Assembly (NCBI GenBank): GCA_023398345.1
Contig: JAEWSK010000090.1
Location: 1-15,537 of the forward strand
DNA from: Armatimonadota bacterium
GTDB taxonomy: Bacteria; Armatimonadota; UBA5829
Reading direction: 5' to 3'
Length of the DNA stretch: 15,537 nt
Shown piece after piece: positions 7,214-13,724 of this stretch (the first letter of the stretch is position 1; every line of letters starts with the position of its first letter). The notes under the pieces are model-generated. The model did no database searches. It was not told where the DNA came from and saw only the letters and a list, made by a program, of their open reading frames with translations. A program made the translations under genes and the position numbers.

Positions 7214-8647
7214 CTATTTCGAGTAATGGACGCCTGCGAAGACGTCCGGTTTGTTGTTGACTGCGCTGCTCCACCCGCCGTACAGGCCAAGCCCGCCACC
7301 AAGTGTCAGCACTCCTCTTAAGTCATATTGCGGGTCGTTGGGCCTAAACCCATCTCCCGACAGTAAAAAGCAGCTTCCGATTCTCTGATCTACTCCGAAA
7401 CCGACTCTGGACGCATATATTCCACCGCGCAGAGCCGTAGTGTCGGTCAATATTATTCCGCCTTGCAAATTCGCTCGCGTGGTTTCGCCAATATCGAATG
7501 CTCCCAGGCGATAAAATGAATTGTCCTTACCGCCAATTGTGTAATTGGCATCGAAACGATACGAGCCTTGGCTTGTGTTCCACAGCGAGTCTGTCGTAAA
7601 GCCGTAGTTCGGTATTGACGCCTTGCGCACCGGCGGACTGGCAACGCCTCCGATTTTGCGGTTCAGATTGCACAGAAGCTGTGTGGCTTGGGCGGTTGCA
7701 TCGGCCGCATTTTTTACAGTCGACTTTATATTCGCCTTTATTTCTGGGTCAGAAGTTATCTCTCTGACGTTGGCGCTGACAACGTTGAGATTGCCCATCA
7801 TCTCATTGGCCTGCTGCATCGACGAATCGACTTTCGTAAGCGTGCCGTCCATTTTCTTTGCACTGCCGCGAAAATCAGACATCAAATCTTTTGCCACGAC
7901 TATCGTCTCATTGAGATTTGACATTGCGTCTTTTGCATTTACGAGTATATCGCGAGCATTGGGCTGCGCATCATCTTTTACAAATTTATCAAGACGGGCA
8001 GTAATGCTGACTACATTTCCCGTTGCCTGCGCAACATTTGCCAGAGCCTTTTTAACTTCAGGCGAGGATTCGCACATGAGGCCATGAGCTGCCTGCACTA
8101 GATCGTTTGCAGATTTTGCAGCCAAGTCCATTTGCTTTATAGCATCTTTCATGTGCTCAAGAGTTTGTTTGTCTGCAAGCACCGAGTTAAGCCCGGCTGC
8201 CGCTGTTTGCAATTGAATTACAAGATCGCCGACATTATCTATAAGTTTGTCGTAATTCATCGGCTCTTTGCTGATGATGCGCATATTTGCGCTCAGACAC
8301 TTCTTTTTTGATCCAGGTAAAATCTCAACATAGTTGTCGCCAATGAACGCGCCCGTTGTAATGCTTGCCAGAGAGTCTGCCGGTATGCATGCGCCTGTCC
8401 ATATATTCATGTCTACGCGCGCAGCGCTGTTCGACGTGAGCTTAATATCTGAGACCTGCCCAATCTTTACGCCCGCCATGCGCACGTCAGCGCCCTTGTC
8501 GAGTTTGCGGACATCCGAAAATACTGCATATACCGGATACCAGCCGGCACCCAGTGTATAGCCGCGCAAAAACCAATACGAGGCAATCAAAATAAGAATT
8601 GCCCCAAATACCAGCAAGCCTACTTTTGCTTCGTTTCTCAGCAGCAC
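7214..8647 (-). CDS. mlaD: MlaD-type MCE-domain lipid-transport protein with beta-rich C-terminal domain
   Basis: This is the periplasmic substrate-binding partner of an MlaE/MlaF ABC transporter, anchored in the inner membrane. MCE proteins form hexameric rings that carry phospholipid between membranes. A single membrane helix spans about 9-27 (VGLLVFGAILILIASYWF). The MCE domain follows at about 36-113, with VFSDVRKLDKGADVRMAGVKIG and FIGDNYVEILPG. Residues 130-335 are long amphipathic helices with many Ala, Asn and Asp, likely a needle or coiled bundle. Residues about 362-477 are rich in alternating strands and glycine (LGAFDIGE, LRGGIYASRVGFGVD, LTLGGGLGLYGGW). They resemble the C-terminal domain of many deltaproteobacterial MlaD-family proteins, recognised from memory only. 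At 477 residues it is far longer than E. coli MlaD (about 180). The GTG start has AGGGG about ten bases upstream; an in-frame stop lies just before it. Confidence 0.88.
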   Translation of the reverse strand: MLLRNEAKVGLLVFGAILILIASYWFLRGYTLGAGWYPVYAVFSDVRKLDKGADVRMAGVKIGQVSDIKLTSNSAARVDMNIWTGACIPADSLASITTGAFIGDNYVEILPGSKKKCLSANMRIISKEPMNYDKLIDNVGDLVIQLQTAAAGLNSVLADKQTLEHMKDAIKQMDLAAKSANDLVQAAHGLMCESSPEVKKALANVAQATGNVVSITARLDKFVKDDAQPNARDILVNAKDAMSNLNETIVVAKDLMSDFRGSAKKMDGTLTKVDSSMQQANEMMGNLNVVSANVREITSDPEIKANIKSTVKNAADATAQATQLLCNLNRKIGGVASPPVRKASIPNYGFTTDSLWNTSQGSYRFDANYTIGGKDNSFYRLGAFDIGETTRANLQGGIILTDTTALRGGIYASRVGFGVDQRIGSCFLLSGDGFRPNDPQYDLRGVLTLGGGLGLYGGWSSAVNNKPDVFAGVHYSK

Positions 8648-8668
8648 CTTCTAATCACCCCTGACCCA

Positions 8669-9418
8669 TTATTGGGTTATTTGTATGGGGCCCTCTGTGG
8701 AGCCGTTCATAAACTGTCTGACGGCCGGATCATCGGAGTTTTCCATCTCCTCTGTTGTGCCGACAGCTATTATTTTGCCGCGGTGCAGCATAGCAATTCT
8801 GCTCGCGACCCTTTTTATCGTGGGGACATCATGTGTAACTATAACAGATGTCACACCAACTTGGTCTCGTGTTTTTACAATAAGATCGGCAATTGTAGCC
8901 GAAGTTATCGGATCTAGCCCCGCCGTTGGTTCATCATAAAGAACAATATCCGGCTCCATTGCAAGTGCCCTTGCCAATCCGACACGTTTTTGCATGCCTC
9001 CGGAAAGCTGGGAGGGCAGCATCGCTTCGGTGCGAGGCAGTCCAACCATAGCCAACTTTGAATGAACAACTTCGGCTATTGCTTCCTCGCTCATATGGTT
9101 GTGTCGGCGTAGCCCAAACGACACATTGTCATACACATTTAGCGAGTCGAACAGCGCCGCATACTGAAAAACCATCCCAATCCTGCGACGAATGCTGTCG
9201 AGATGCTTTTCGGGCATGCGTGCTATGTCGATTTTGTCAATTAGCATTTGTCCGCCCGTCGGCCTTTGCAGCCCGGCCATGCACTTGAGCAATGTGCTCT
9301 TTCCCGCGCCGGACATGCCCATGACCGCCATCGTCTCGCCCTTCTCAACGGTCAAATCCACCCTGCGCAAGATCGAGTGTCCGCTAATTCTAAATGATAA
9401 CTGCAGCGCTGATATCAC
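8669..9418 (-). CDS. mlaF: ABC transporter ATP-binding protein MlaF
   Basis: This is the cytoplasmic ATPase of the Mla-type lipid transporter, powering MlaE. All nucleotide-binding motifs are intact in the 249 residues: Walker A GMSGAGKST (34-42), Q-loop Gln85, ABC signature LSGGMQ (138-143), Walker B IVLYDEP (158-164), D-loop AGLDP and switch His196. The segment FQYAALFDSLNVYDNVSF is characteristic of MlaF rather than of general importers. The start is GTG and overlaps the mlaE stop as GTGA, so translation is coupled to mlaE. The stop is 21 nt before mlaD. The mlaE-mlaF-mlaD order is conserved in diderm bacteria. Confidence 0.96.
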   Translation of the reverse strand: MISALQLSFRISGHSILRRVDLTVEKGETMAVMGMSGAGKSTLLKCMAGLQRPTGGQMLIDKIDIARMPEKHLDSIRRRIGMVFQYAALFDSLNVYDNVSFGLRRHNHMSEEAIAEVVHSKLAMVGLPRTEAMLPSQLSGGMQKRVGLARALAMEPDIVLYDEPTAGLDPITSATIADLIVKTRDQVGVTSVIVTHDVPTIKRVASRIAMLHRGKIIAVGTTEEMENSDDPAVRQFMNGSTEGPIQITQ

Positions 9419-10311
9419 GGGTGCGCCGTCCTACCACCGAACATTATATAGGCCAGCAGGAAGTTTAAAATATATATAATCACGATTGAGATAACGACCG
9501 AATTAGTCGTGGACTTGCCCACGCCGTTTGCGCCGCCGGTCGTCTGAAATCCCTGTTGTGCGCCGACAATAACAATTGCAATTCCAAAGAAAATAGTCTT
9601 TACCAAGCCCATTGTCATGTCATATGGCACGACCTGCTGCTTTAGTGTACTGATAAACCCGCCACTTGCGACGCCGTTTGTTACTGCCACGATATATCCG
9701 CCGAGTGTGCCGACAACATCCGCAAGCGCTGTGACAGCCGGGAGCATAATTATTGTCGCAAGAAGTCTTGGTACTACAAGATAGCGCACAGGGCTGATCG
9801 CAAGTGCGCGAAGCGCATCTATTTGCTCTGTCACCTTCATGCTGCCGATTTCAGCAGCTATTGCGCTGCCTGACCGCGCGGCCACCACAACCGCCGCAAG
9901 CACCGGAGCAATTTCGCGGATCATTGAGATCCCAACTACTGCGCCCGTATAGCTTCCGACTCCCCATCGCACAACGATTTGTGACATGTATAGGGCCAAA
10001 ACTGCCCCTGAAAATGCGACAGTTACCATTATAATGGGCAGTGACGATACTCCGATAAATGCCATTTGGTTGATAGTGTCACGAATATCGACTGCGCCGC
10101 GGAGTATGAACCTCACAGCCGAACCAAGCAGCATTGATGTATCGCCAATGAATTCAAAAAAATTGGTGAATGTCTTGTAGGTCAGCTCGCCAGGTACGGA
10201 AACTACGGCAGCGAGTTCGTCGCCCACGTCGTGGAGGATCTCGCTCACGACATCGCTCGGCTTGTCTGAATGCCTGTTAGGGTCGTGTCTCATTCTCTCC
10301 GGCCTGGTCAC
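9415..10311 (-). CDS. mlaE: MlaE-family ABC transporter permease
   Basis: This is the inner-membrane permease of the Mla-type lipid transporter. It contacts MlaF in the cytoplasm and the MCE ring in the periplasm. Family motifs are MIREIAPVLAAVVVAARSG (130-148), IAAEIGSMKVTEQIDALRAL (151-170; the coupling helix with EQIDAL) and GFQTTGGANGVGKSTTNSVV (254-273). About five hydrophobic helices are visible, near 88-110, 125-147, 180-212, 235-252 and 270-291. The first 25 residues are charged and longer than in E. coli MlaE. The longest start is GTG 10311, which lacks a good Shine-Dalgarno. ATG 10293 is an alternative with GGAG only three bases upstream, so the start is unsettled. It is the first gene after the strong promoter at 10346-10374. 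Confidence 0.95.
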   Translation of the reverse strand: MTRPERMRHDPNRHSDKPSDVVSEILHDVGDELAAVVSVPGELTYKTFTNFFEFIGDTSMLLGSAVRFILRGAVDIRDTINQMAFIGVSSLPIIMVTVAFSGAVLALYMSQIVVRWGVGSYTGAVVGISMIREIAPVLAAVVVAARSGSAIAAEIGSMKVTEQIDALRALAISPVRYLVVPRLLATIIMLPAVTALADVVGTLGGYIVAVTNGVASGGFISTLKQQVVPYDMTMGLVKTIFFGIAIVIVGAQQGFQTTGGANGVGKSTTNSVVISIVIIYILNFLLAYIMFGGRTAHP

Positions 10312-10345
10312 ATAGAGGTTTTGGTCGCTGGTTGCGGCCAGTCAA

Positions 10346-10374
10346 AGTATACCTGAGAGCTTGCCCACTGTCAA
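10346..10374 (-). promoter_or_regulatory. Sigma70-type promoter for mlaE and the downstream operon
   Basis: On the minus strand TTGACA (10374-10369) and TATACT (10351-10346) are separated by exactly 17 nt. This is one base from full consensus. Transcription should begin near 10339, giving a leader of about 27 nt to the GTG start of mlaE. This is the only strong minus-strand promoter I find ahead of mlaE, and none is evident in the gaps down to purL. Confidence 0.8.
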
Positions 10375-10412
10375 ACGAAAATGGCTATTTGACTATATAT
10401 AGGGTTTGGGTC

Positions 10413-10441
10413 TTGCGAACAGCGCTTGCGGCTGATAGTAT
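10413..10441 (+). promoter_or_regulatory. Weak candidate promoter for the gene at 10477
   Basis: TTGCGA (10413-10418) and TAGTAT (10436-10441) are 17 nt apart, each matching four of six consensus bases. Transcription would start near 10448 and give a short leader that includes the AAAGGAG at 10460-10466. This is the best plus-strand candidate in the divergent gap, but it is poor. Confidence 0.3.
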
Positions 10442-10459
10442 GAATTATATTTGCAGTCG

Positions 10460-10466
10460 AAAGGAG
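10460..10466 (+). promoter_or_regulatory. Shine-Dalgarno site for the TTG start at 10477
   Basis: AAAGGAG lies ten bases before TTG 10477. The first in-frame ATG (10492) is 25 bases away, which is too far, so the TTG pair at 10477/10480 is the likely start. Confidence 0.65.
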
Positions 10467-10476
10467 CAGTTGTTTC

Positions 10477-11163
10477 TTGTTGAAACTCGACATGAAAAAC
10501 GAGGCCGATAAGCAAAAAGTAATGGCTATCGGTCTGATAATTGTAATTATTGCTGCGGCGTTTTTTGTCCTAAAGCCCATGCTGTTTTCTGGAGATGACA
10601 GCGCCGGATCGGCAGAGATGGCTCCATCCGAGGCTGTGCCCGTCGAGTCCGCACCGAGTGCCCCAAATCCGGCAGGAGCGCCCGATGGCTCTGCAAATCC
10701 AGCCGCTGCGACCGCGCCTGCTCCTGCAGCATCTCCGGCCCCGGCTTCAACTCCATCTGCGGCGACCGCGGCCCCTGCTTCAAAAACCATTACTGTATTT
10801 GGATCAGTTGTTGTGACTTATCCGGACGGGTGGGGGATTGGGCTTGCATCGGCCGGTTCTGCGGCTGTATTGACAAATGGCAAAGCAAAATTCGAAGTTC
10901 ACGCGCCTGATCCAAGGGCAAACAGTGCAAAAGCCATCGCAGATTCTGCTTTGAAATCGCTGTCAAACGGCGGCAGAGTCGTCTCGCAAGGAGCCATCAA
11001 AGTTGCTGGTTTTGATTCTTATCAATACACACTCGGCTCAATGAAGATAATAGGCGTTGATGCGCCGATGCGAATTGTTATTGTAGAGTCTGCAAAAAAT
11101 GGAAGCGTGTCAACATACCGCGCCGCGTTCGATAAAATGGAGTCAGAGCTTAAGTTTCAATAA
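10477..11163 (+). CDS. Membrane-anchored protein with Ala/Pro-rich linker and PsbP/Mog1-like C-terminal domain
   Basis: I do not recognise a named gene. The 228-residue product has a short charged N-terminus (1-13), one membrane helix (about 14-33, VMAIGLIIVIIAAAFFVL) and no lipobox Cys. A low-complexity Ala/Pro/Ser linker follows (about 40-102). A compact C-terminal domain (about 104-228) opens with VVVTYPDGWGIGL and ends RAAFDKMESELKFQ. The pattern of an opening YPDGW strand, a mid-domain SYQY strand and a closing helix plus strand resembles the PsbP/Mog1/DUF1795-like fold seen in many small bacterial envelope proteins. The resemblance is by eye only. The domain probably lies outside the inner membrane, but orientation is inferred. 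The gene is divergent from mlaE and upstream of the tRNA promoters. The TTG start is chosen on AAAGGAG spacing. Confidence 0.85.
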   Translation: MLKLDMKNEADKQKVMAIGLIIVIIAAAFFVLKPMLFSGDDSAGSAEMAPSEAVPVESAPSAPNPAGAPDGSANPAAATAPAPAASPAPASTPSAATAAPASKTITVFGSVVVTYPDGWGIGLASAGSAAVLTNGKAKFEVHAPDPRANSAKAIADSALKSLSNGGRVVSQGAIKVAGFDSYQYTLGSMKIIGVDAPMRIVIVESAKNGSVSTYRAAFDKMESELKFQ

Positions 11164-11212
11164 TCGCTGCGCATTATGCTGAGTTTGTGCTAAAATTTAA
11201 GGCGTGCTTTTG

Positions 11213-11242
11213 TTGACAGCCCCGCGCAGGGGCTGGTATAAT
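11213..11242 (+). promoter_or_regulatory. Upstream tRNA-cluster promoter P1 with palindromic spacer
   Basis: TTGACA (11213-11218) and TATAAT (11237-11242) both match consensus exactly, 18 nt apart. The spacer is almost filled by a 7-bp palindrome, CAGCCCC-GCGCA-GGGGCTG (11217-11235), which overlaps the last two bases of the -35 box. Transcription should begin near 11249, about 90 nt before the first tRNA. No T-run follows, so it is not a terminator for the gene upstream. Confidence 0.75.
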
Positions 11243-11285
11243 CTTCTTGCTCGAAGGATGTGGCCGGTCGTTCCAAAATCCTTGC

Positions 11286-11315
11286 TTGACGGCCGAATGG
11301 CACAGTTGCTATAAT
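11286..11315 (+). promoter_or_regulatory. Proximal tRNA-cluster promoter P2
   Basis: TTGACG (11286-11291) and TATAAT (11310-11315) are 18 nt apart. Initiation near 11322 gives a leader of about 16 nt before tRNA-Lys. Two stacked strong promoters are common for stable RNA operons. Confidence 0.75.
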
Positions 11316-11337
11316 GTCAGCCGGCCAAGGTTATCGT

Positions 11338-11413
11338 GGACGATTAGCTCAGTTGGTAGAGCAGTGGACTCTTAATCCATTGGTCCAGGGTTCGAGTCCC
11401 TGATCGTCCACCA
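11338..11413 (+). tRNA. tRNA-Lys (anticodon CTT)
   Basis: The 76-nt gene folds as a full cloverleaf. The acceptor GGACGAT pairs with ATCGTCC, the discriminator is A and the CCA is encoded. The anticodon stem GTGGA/TCCAT encloses loop CTCTTAA with anticodon CTT at 11371-11373, which reads AAG. The T-arm has GGTTCGAGTCC. It is the first of three tRNA genes behind promoters P1 and P2. Confidence 0.97.
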
Positions 11414-11433
11414 TGTTGGATAAAACCCAACAT
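11413..11433 (+). other. Hairpin between tRNA-Lys and tRNA-Leu
   Basis: ATGTTGG (11413-11419) and CCAACAT (11427-11433) form a 7-bp stem with a 7-nt loop, starting on the last base of the tRNA-Lys CCA. Only a three-T run overlaps its 3' edge, so it is more likely a processing or spacer hairpin than a strong terminator. Confidence 0.45.
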
Positions 11434-11441
11434 TTAAAACC

Positions 11442-11525
11442 GGGCGAGTGGTGGAATGGCAGACACGCTAGACTTAGGATCTAGTGCCGCAAGGCGTGCG
11501 AGTTCAACTCTCGCCTCGCCCACCA
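11442..11525 (+). tRNA. tRNA-Leu (anticodon TAG)
   Basis: The 84-nt class II tRNA has acceptor GGGCGAG paired with CTCGCCC, discriminator A and encoded CCA. The anticodon stem CTAGA/TCTAG holds loop CTTAGGA with TAG at 11475-11477, which reads CTA and probably other CTN codons. A long variable arm (TGCCGCAAGGCGT) confirms a Leu-type tRNA. The T-arm is GCGAG-TTCAACT-CTCGC. Confidence 0.97.
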
Positions 11526-11547
11526 CGTCTTTTGTTGTATGAGATAT

Positions 11548-11622
11548 GCGGGGGTGGTTCAGTGGTAGAACGCCACCTTGCCAAGGTGGATGTCGCGGGT
11601 TCGAGTCCCGTCCCCCGCTCCA
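11548..11622 (+). tRNA. tRNA-Gly (anticodon GCC)
   Basis: The 75-nt gene has acceptor GCGGGGG paired with CCCCCGC, discriminator T and encoded CCA. The anticodon stem CCACC/GGTGG encloses TTGCCAA with anticodon GCC at 11580-11582, which reads GGC and GGT. The T-arm contains GGTTCGAGTCC. It is the last gene of the cluster and is followed within 14 nt by a terminator stem. Confidence 0.97.
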
Positions 11623-11635
11623 TTGTTTTTCGTAT

Positions 11636-11664
11636 AGGGTACAGTCTGCTGTATCCTTTTTTTT
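11636..11664 (+). terminator. Rho-independent terminator after the tRNA cluster, in the tig leader
   Basis: AGGGTACAG (11636-11644) and CTGTATCCT (11649-11657) form a 9-bp stem with one G-T wobble and a TCTG loop. Eight T residues follow (11657-11664). This is a textbook terminator for the tRNA transcript. It ends only 15 nt before the tig start codon at 11680, leaving no room for a separate tig promoter downstream of it. Confidence 0.8.
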
Positions 11665-11667
11665 ATG

Positions 11668-11672
11668 AGGGA
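11668..11672 (+). promoter_or_regulatory. Shine-Dalgarno site deciding the tig start
   Basis: AGGGA lies seven bases before ATG 11680. It overlaps the first codons of the longer frame beginning at ATG 11665, and is too close to ATG 11674. The 11680 start is favoured. Confidence 0.65.
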
Positions 11673-11679
11673 AATGAGT

Positions 11680-13002
11680 ATGCAGGTTACGCAGGAACAG
11701 ATCAGTCCATGTGAGATCGGGCTCCGCATCGAAGTCGATGCAGATAAAGTCAATGCTGCTGTTGATGAGACCTATCGGGAATTTTCAAAGCACACCAAGA
11801 TACCTGGATTCCGCCCGGGCAAAGCTCCCAGAGCAATTGTTGAGCGGTTTGTCGGCGAAGAACATGTTAAAGAACATGCCGCTGACATTTTGATCCAGCC
11901 CGCGTACTCCGAGGCTCTAAAAGAGGCCAATATCGATCCGTGGGCTCCTGCCGACGTTGAAGTTGTTGAGTTTGAGTTGGGTGGGGCATTTATTTTTAAT
12001 GCAAAAGTGCCGCTAGCTCCCAAGATCGAGCTGGGCAGCTACTCTGGACTCGAAATAGAGCGCAAACTCGACAAAGTGACCGACGAAACGGTCGATAAAG
12101 AGATTAATGGCTTCATTGAGAGAGCCGCTACGTTCGATCAGATCACCGATCGCCCCGTAAAAGAAAATGACACTATCGTCATTGATGTAAAAGATGCAGA
12201 TGAGCCGGATGCCGAGCCGAAGCGTCAAGTTACAGTAGTCGGCGAGAATGTGCCCGATTTCGACAAGGGCATTGTCGGCATGAACATTGGTGACGAGAAG
12301 AATATTGAAATCACTTATCCCGAAGACCATCCGGCTGAGGATTTACGCGGTAAAACAAAGTCGTTTGGTGTGAAACTCGTCGAAATTAACGAGCGCAAGC
12401 TGCCCGAGTTGACCGATGAGTGGGTAAAAGAGAATTTCAGCGCGCCTTCTGCTGAGGGTGAGGAGCCTTCCGCAGACGCTATCGATACTGTCGATAAGCT
12501 TCGTGCAAAGATGAGACAAGCTATCGAGAAGTCGGCGGAAAATTCTGCCGATAATGAGGTGCGCGAGAAGATAATTGACGCTATTGTTGAAAACTCCAAG
12601 ATCGACTTTCCCGAAGTTATGGTCAGAGAGCAAGTAAACGAGCGACTCAATGAAATGATGGAAGAATTAAAGAAACGCCAGCTTACTTTGGATGACTACC
12701 TCAAGCATCTGGGTAAGAATCTGGAAGAACTGCGCGCAGAATTTGCTGAAGATTCTGCAAAAGCTCTGCGTGCAAATCTCGTCGTTCACGAAATTGTGGA
12801 AAAAGAAAGTATCAAGGTTGAAGATTCTGATGTCGACGACGAGATCAAGTCCATGTCTGAGTCGCGCGGCGTGCCTGTTGAGTCAATAAGAGCTTATCTT
12901 GACAGCACTGATGGCCTGACAAACATAAGATATAGGCTTTTGCGCAAAAAAACACTGGATTTTCTGGTTGCCGCTTCCAATATTAAAAACGTGGGGCAGT
13001 GA
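11680..13002 (+). CDS. tig: Trigger factor, ribosome-associated chaperone
   Basis: Trigger factor docks at the ribosome exit tunnel and shields nascent chains; it also has prolyl isomerase activity. From ATG 11680 the product has 440 residues, close to the E. coli 432. Domains are in order. The ribosome-binding domain (about 1-115) carries GFRPGKAP at 43-50, with GFR at the same numbers as the E. coli GFRK signature, which supports this start. The FKBP-like domain (about 155-240) shows ENDTIVIDV and VPDFDKGIVGMNIGDEKNI. A long helical C-terminal domain follows (MVREQVNERLNEMMEEL onward). An upstream ATG (11665) opens the frame earlier but sits directly on the terminator T-run. The gene heads tig-clpP-clpX-lon; clpP follows after 44 nt. 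Confidence 0.97.
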   Translation: MQVTQEQISPCEIGLRIEVDADKVNAAVDETYREFSKHTKIPGFRPGKAPRAIVERFVGEEHVKEHAADILIQPAYSEALKEANIDPWAPADVEVVEFELGGAFIFNAKVPLAPKIELGSYSGLEIERKLDKVTDETVDKEINGFIERAATFDQITDRPVKENDTIVIDVKDADEPDAEPKRQVTVVGENVPDFDKGIVGMNIGDEKNIEITYPEDHPAEDLRGKTKSFGVKLVEINERKLPELTDEWVKENFSAPSAEGEEPSADAIDTVDKLRAKMRQAIEKSAENSADNEVREKIIDAIVENSKIDFPEVMVREQVNERLNEMMEELKKRQLTLDDYLKHLGKNLEELRAEFAEDSAKALRANLVVHEIVEKESIKVEDSDVDDEIKSMSESRGVPVESIRAYLDSTDGLTNIRYRLLRKKTLDFLVAASNIKNVGQ

Positions 13003-13046
13003 AGCCCAGTCGTTGCCTGCCCTGTCGAAAGGAGTCGTAGGGAATT

Positions 13047-13631
13047 ATGTCGCTTATCCCTATGGTGGTAGAGCAGAGCTCGCGTGGCGAGCGCGCATAT
13101 GATATCTATTCCCGTCTATTAAAGGACCGGATCATCTTCATCGGCACCCCGATTGACGACGATGTCGCCAATTTGGTCATCGCCCAGTTGTTGTTTCTCT
13201 GGAAGGAAGATCCTGATAGAGACATCGACGTCTACATCAATAGCCCTGGAGGGTCTGTCATAGCTGGCCTTGCTATCTATGACACAATGCAGATCATCAA
13301 ACCGCAGGTGGCAACCACCTGCGTGGGGCACGCTATGAGCATGGCCGCTGTGCTGCTTGCTGCGGGCACGAAAGGCAAGCGCTGCGCGCTTCCAAATTCC
13401 CGCATTATGATTCATCAAGGCAGCGCCGGTTTTCAGGGTACGCCTTCGGACATCGACATAGTCGCAAAGGAAGTGCTTCGATATAAGTCACTTTTAGTGG
13501 AACTTCTTTCTAAGCACTCAGGTCAACCAGTTGAGAAAGTCGAAAAAGACATCGACCGCGATTACTACATGTCGCCCGAAGAAGGAATTGAGTACGGCTT
13601 GGTAGACAAAATCCTATCTGGCCCGCAGTAG
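13047..13631 (+). CDS. clpP: ATP-dependent Clp protease proteolytic subunit ClpP
   Basis: ClpP is the tetradecameric serine peptidase that degrades proteins unfolded by ClpX. The 194-residue length is standard. The catalytic triad is intact: Ser98 in [14 protein letters not shown], His123 in SRIMIHQ and Asp172 in [17 protein letters not shown] (65-72) forms the oxyanion and substrate-strand region. Differences from the commonest sequence are GHAMSM in place of GQAASM, and HQGSAGFQG where many have HQPxGGxQG. The ATG has AAAGGAG 12 bases upstream and a second purine-rich GGGA closer in. There is no long propeptide. It sits between tig and clpX, as in many bacteria. Confidence 0.98.
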   Translation: MSLIPMVVEQSSRGERAYDIYSRLLKDRIIFIGTPIDDDVANLVIAQLLFLWKEDPDRDIDVYINSPGGSVIAGLAIYDTMQIIKPQVATTCVGHAMSMAAVLLAAGTKGKRCALPNSRIMIHQGSAGFQGTPSDIDIVAKEVLRYKSLLVELLSKHSGQPVEKVEKDIDRDYYMSPEEGIEYGLVDKILSGPQ

Positions 13632-13648
13632 ATAGCATTGAGCCGATT

Positions 13649-13710
13649 AGCTATCAGCCAAGGCAAGTGATACTTGTGACAAACAAAGCCCATCGCTGCG
13701 GCTGATAGCT
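13649..13710 (+). repeat. Perfect 11-bp inverted repeat in the clpP-clpX gap
   Basis: AGCTATCAGCC (13649-13659) and GGCTGATAGCT (13700-13710) are exact inverted copies 40 nt apart. A smaller palindrome, CAAGT-GAT-ACTTG (13664-13676), lies in the loop. The right arm ends one base before the clpX AGGAGG (13712-13717). In mRNA this would form a stem-loop right beside the ribosome-binding site. No T-run follows, so it is not a terminator. It could be a regulatory or processing hairpin or an intergenic repeat. Confidence 0.6.
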
Positions 13711-13711
13711 C

Positions 13712-13717
13712 AGGAGG
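13712..13717 (+). promoter_or_regulatory. Shine-Dalgarno site deciding the clpX start
   Basis: A perfect AGGAGG lies seven bases before TTG 13725. It is only one base from the earlier in-frame TTG at 13719, so the later TTG is favoured. Confidence 0.75.
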
Positions 13718-13724
13718 ATTGGAC

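Noticed and set aside
10371..10790. 139-residue Ala/Gly-rich minus-strand frame
   Set aside because: It is the reverse reading of the Ala/Pro linker of the plus-strand gene and runs into the mla promoter region.
11217..11235. The GC-rich palindrome as a terminator for the gene ending at 11163
   Set aside because: No T-run follows the stem; the next bases are the TATAAT of a promoter.
13638..13674. Possible promoter TTGAGC / GATACT ahead of clpX
   Set aside because: The boxes are about 25 nt apart, far from the 16-18 nt needed.
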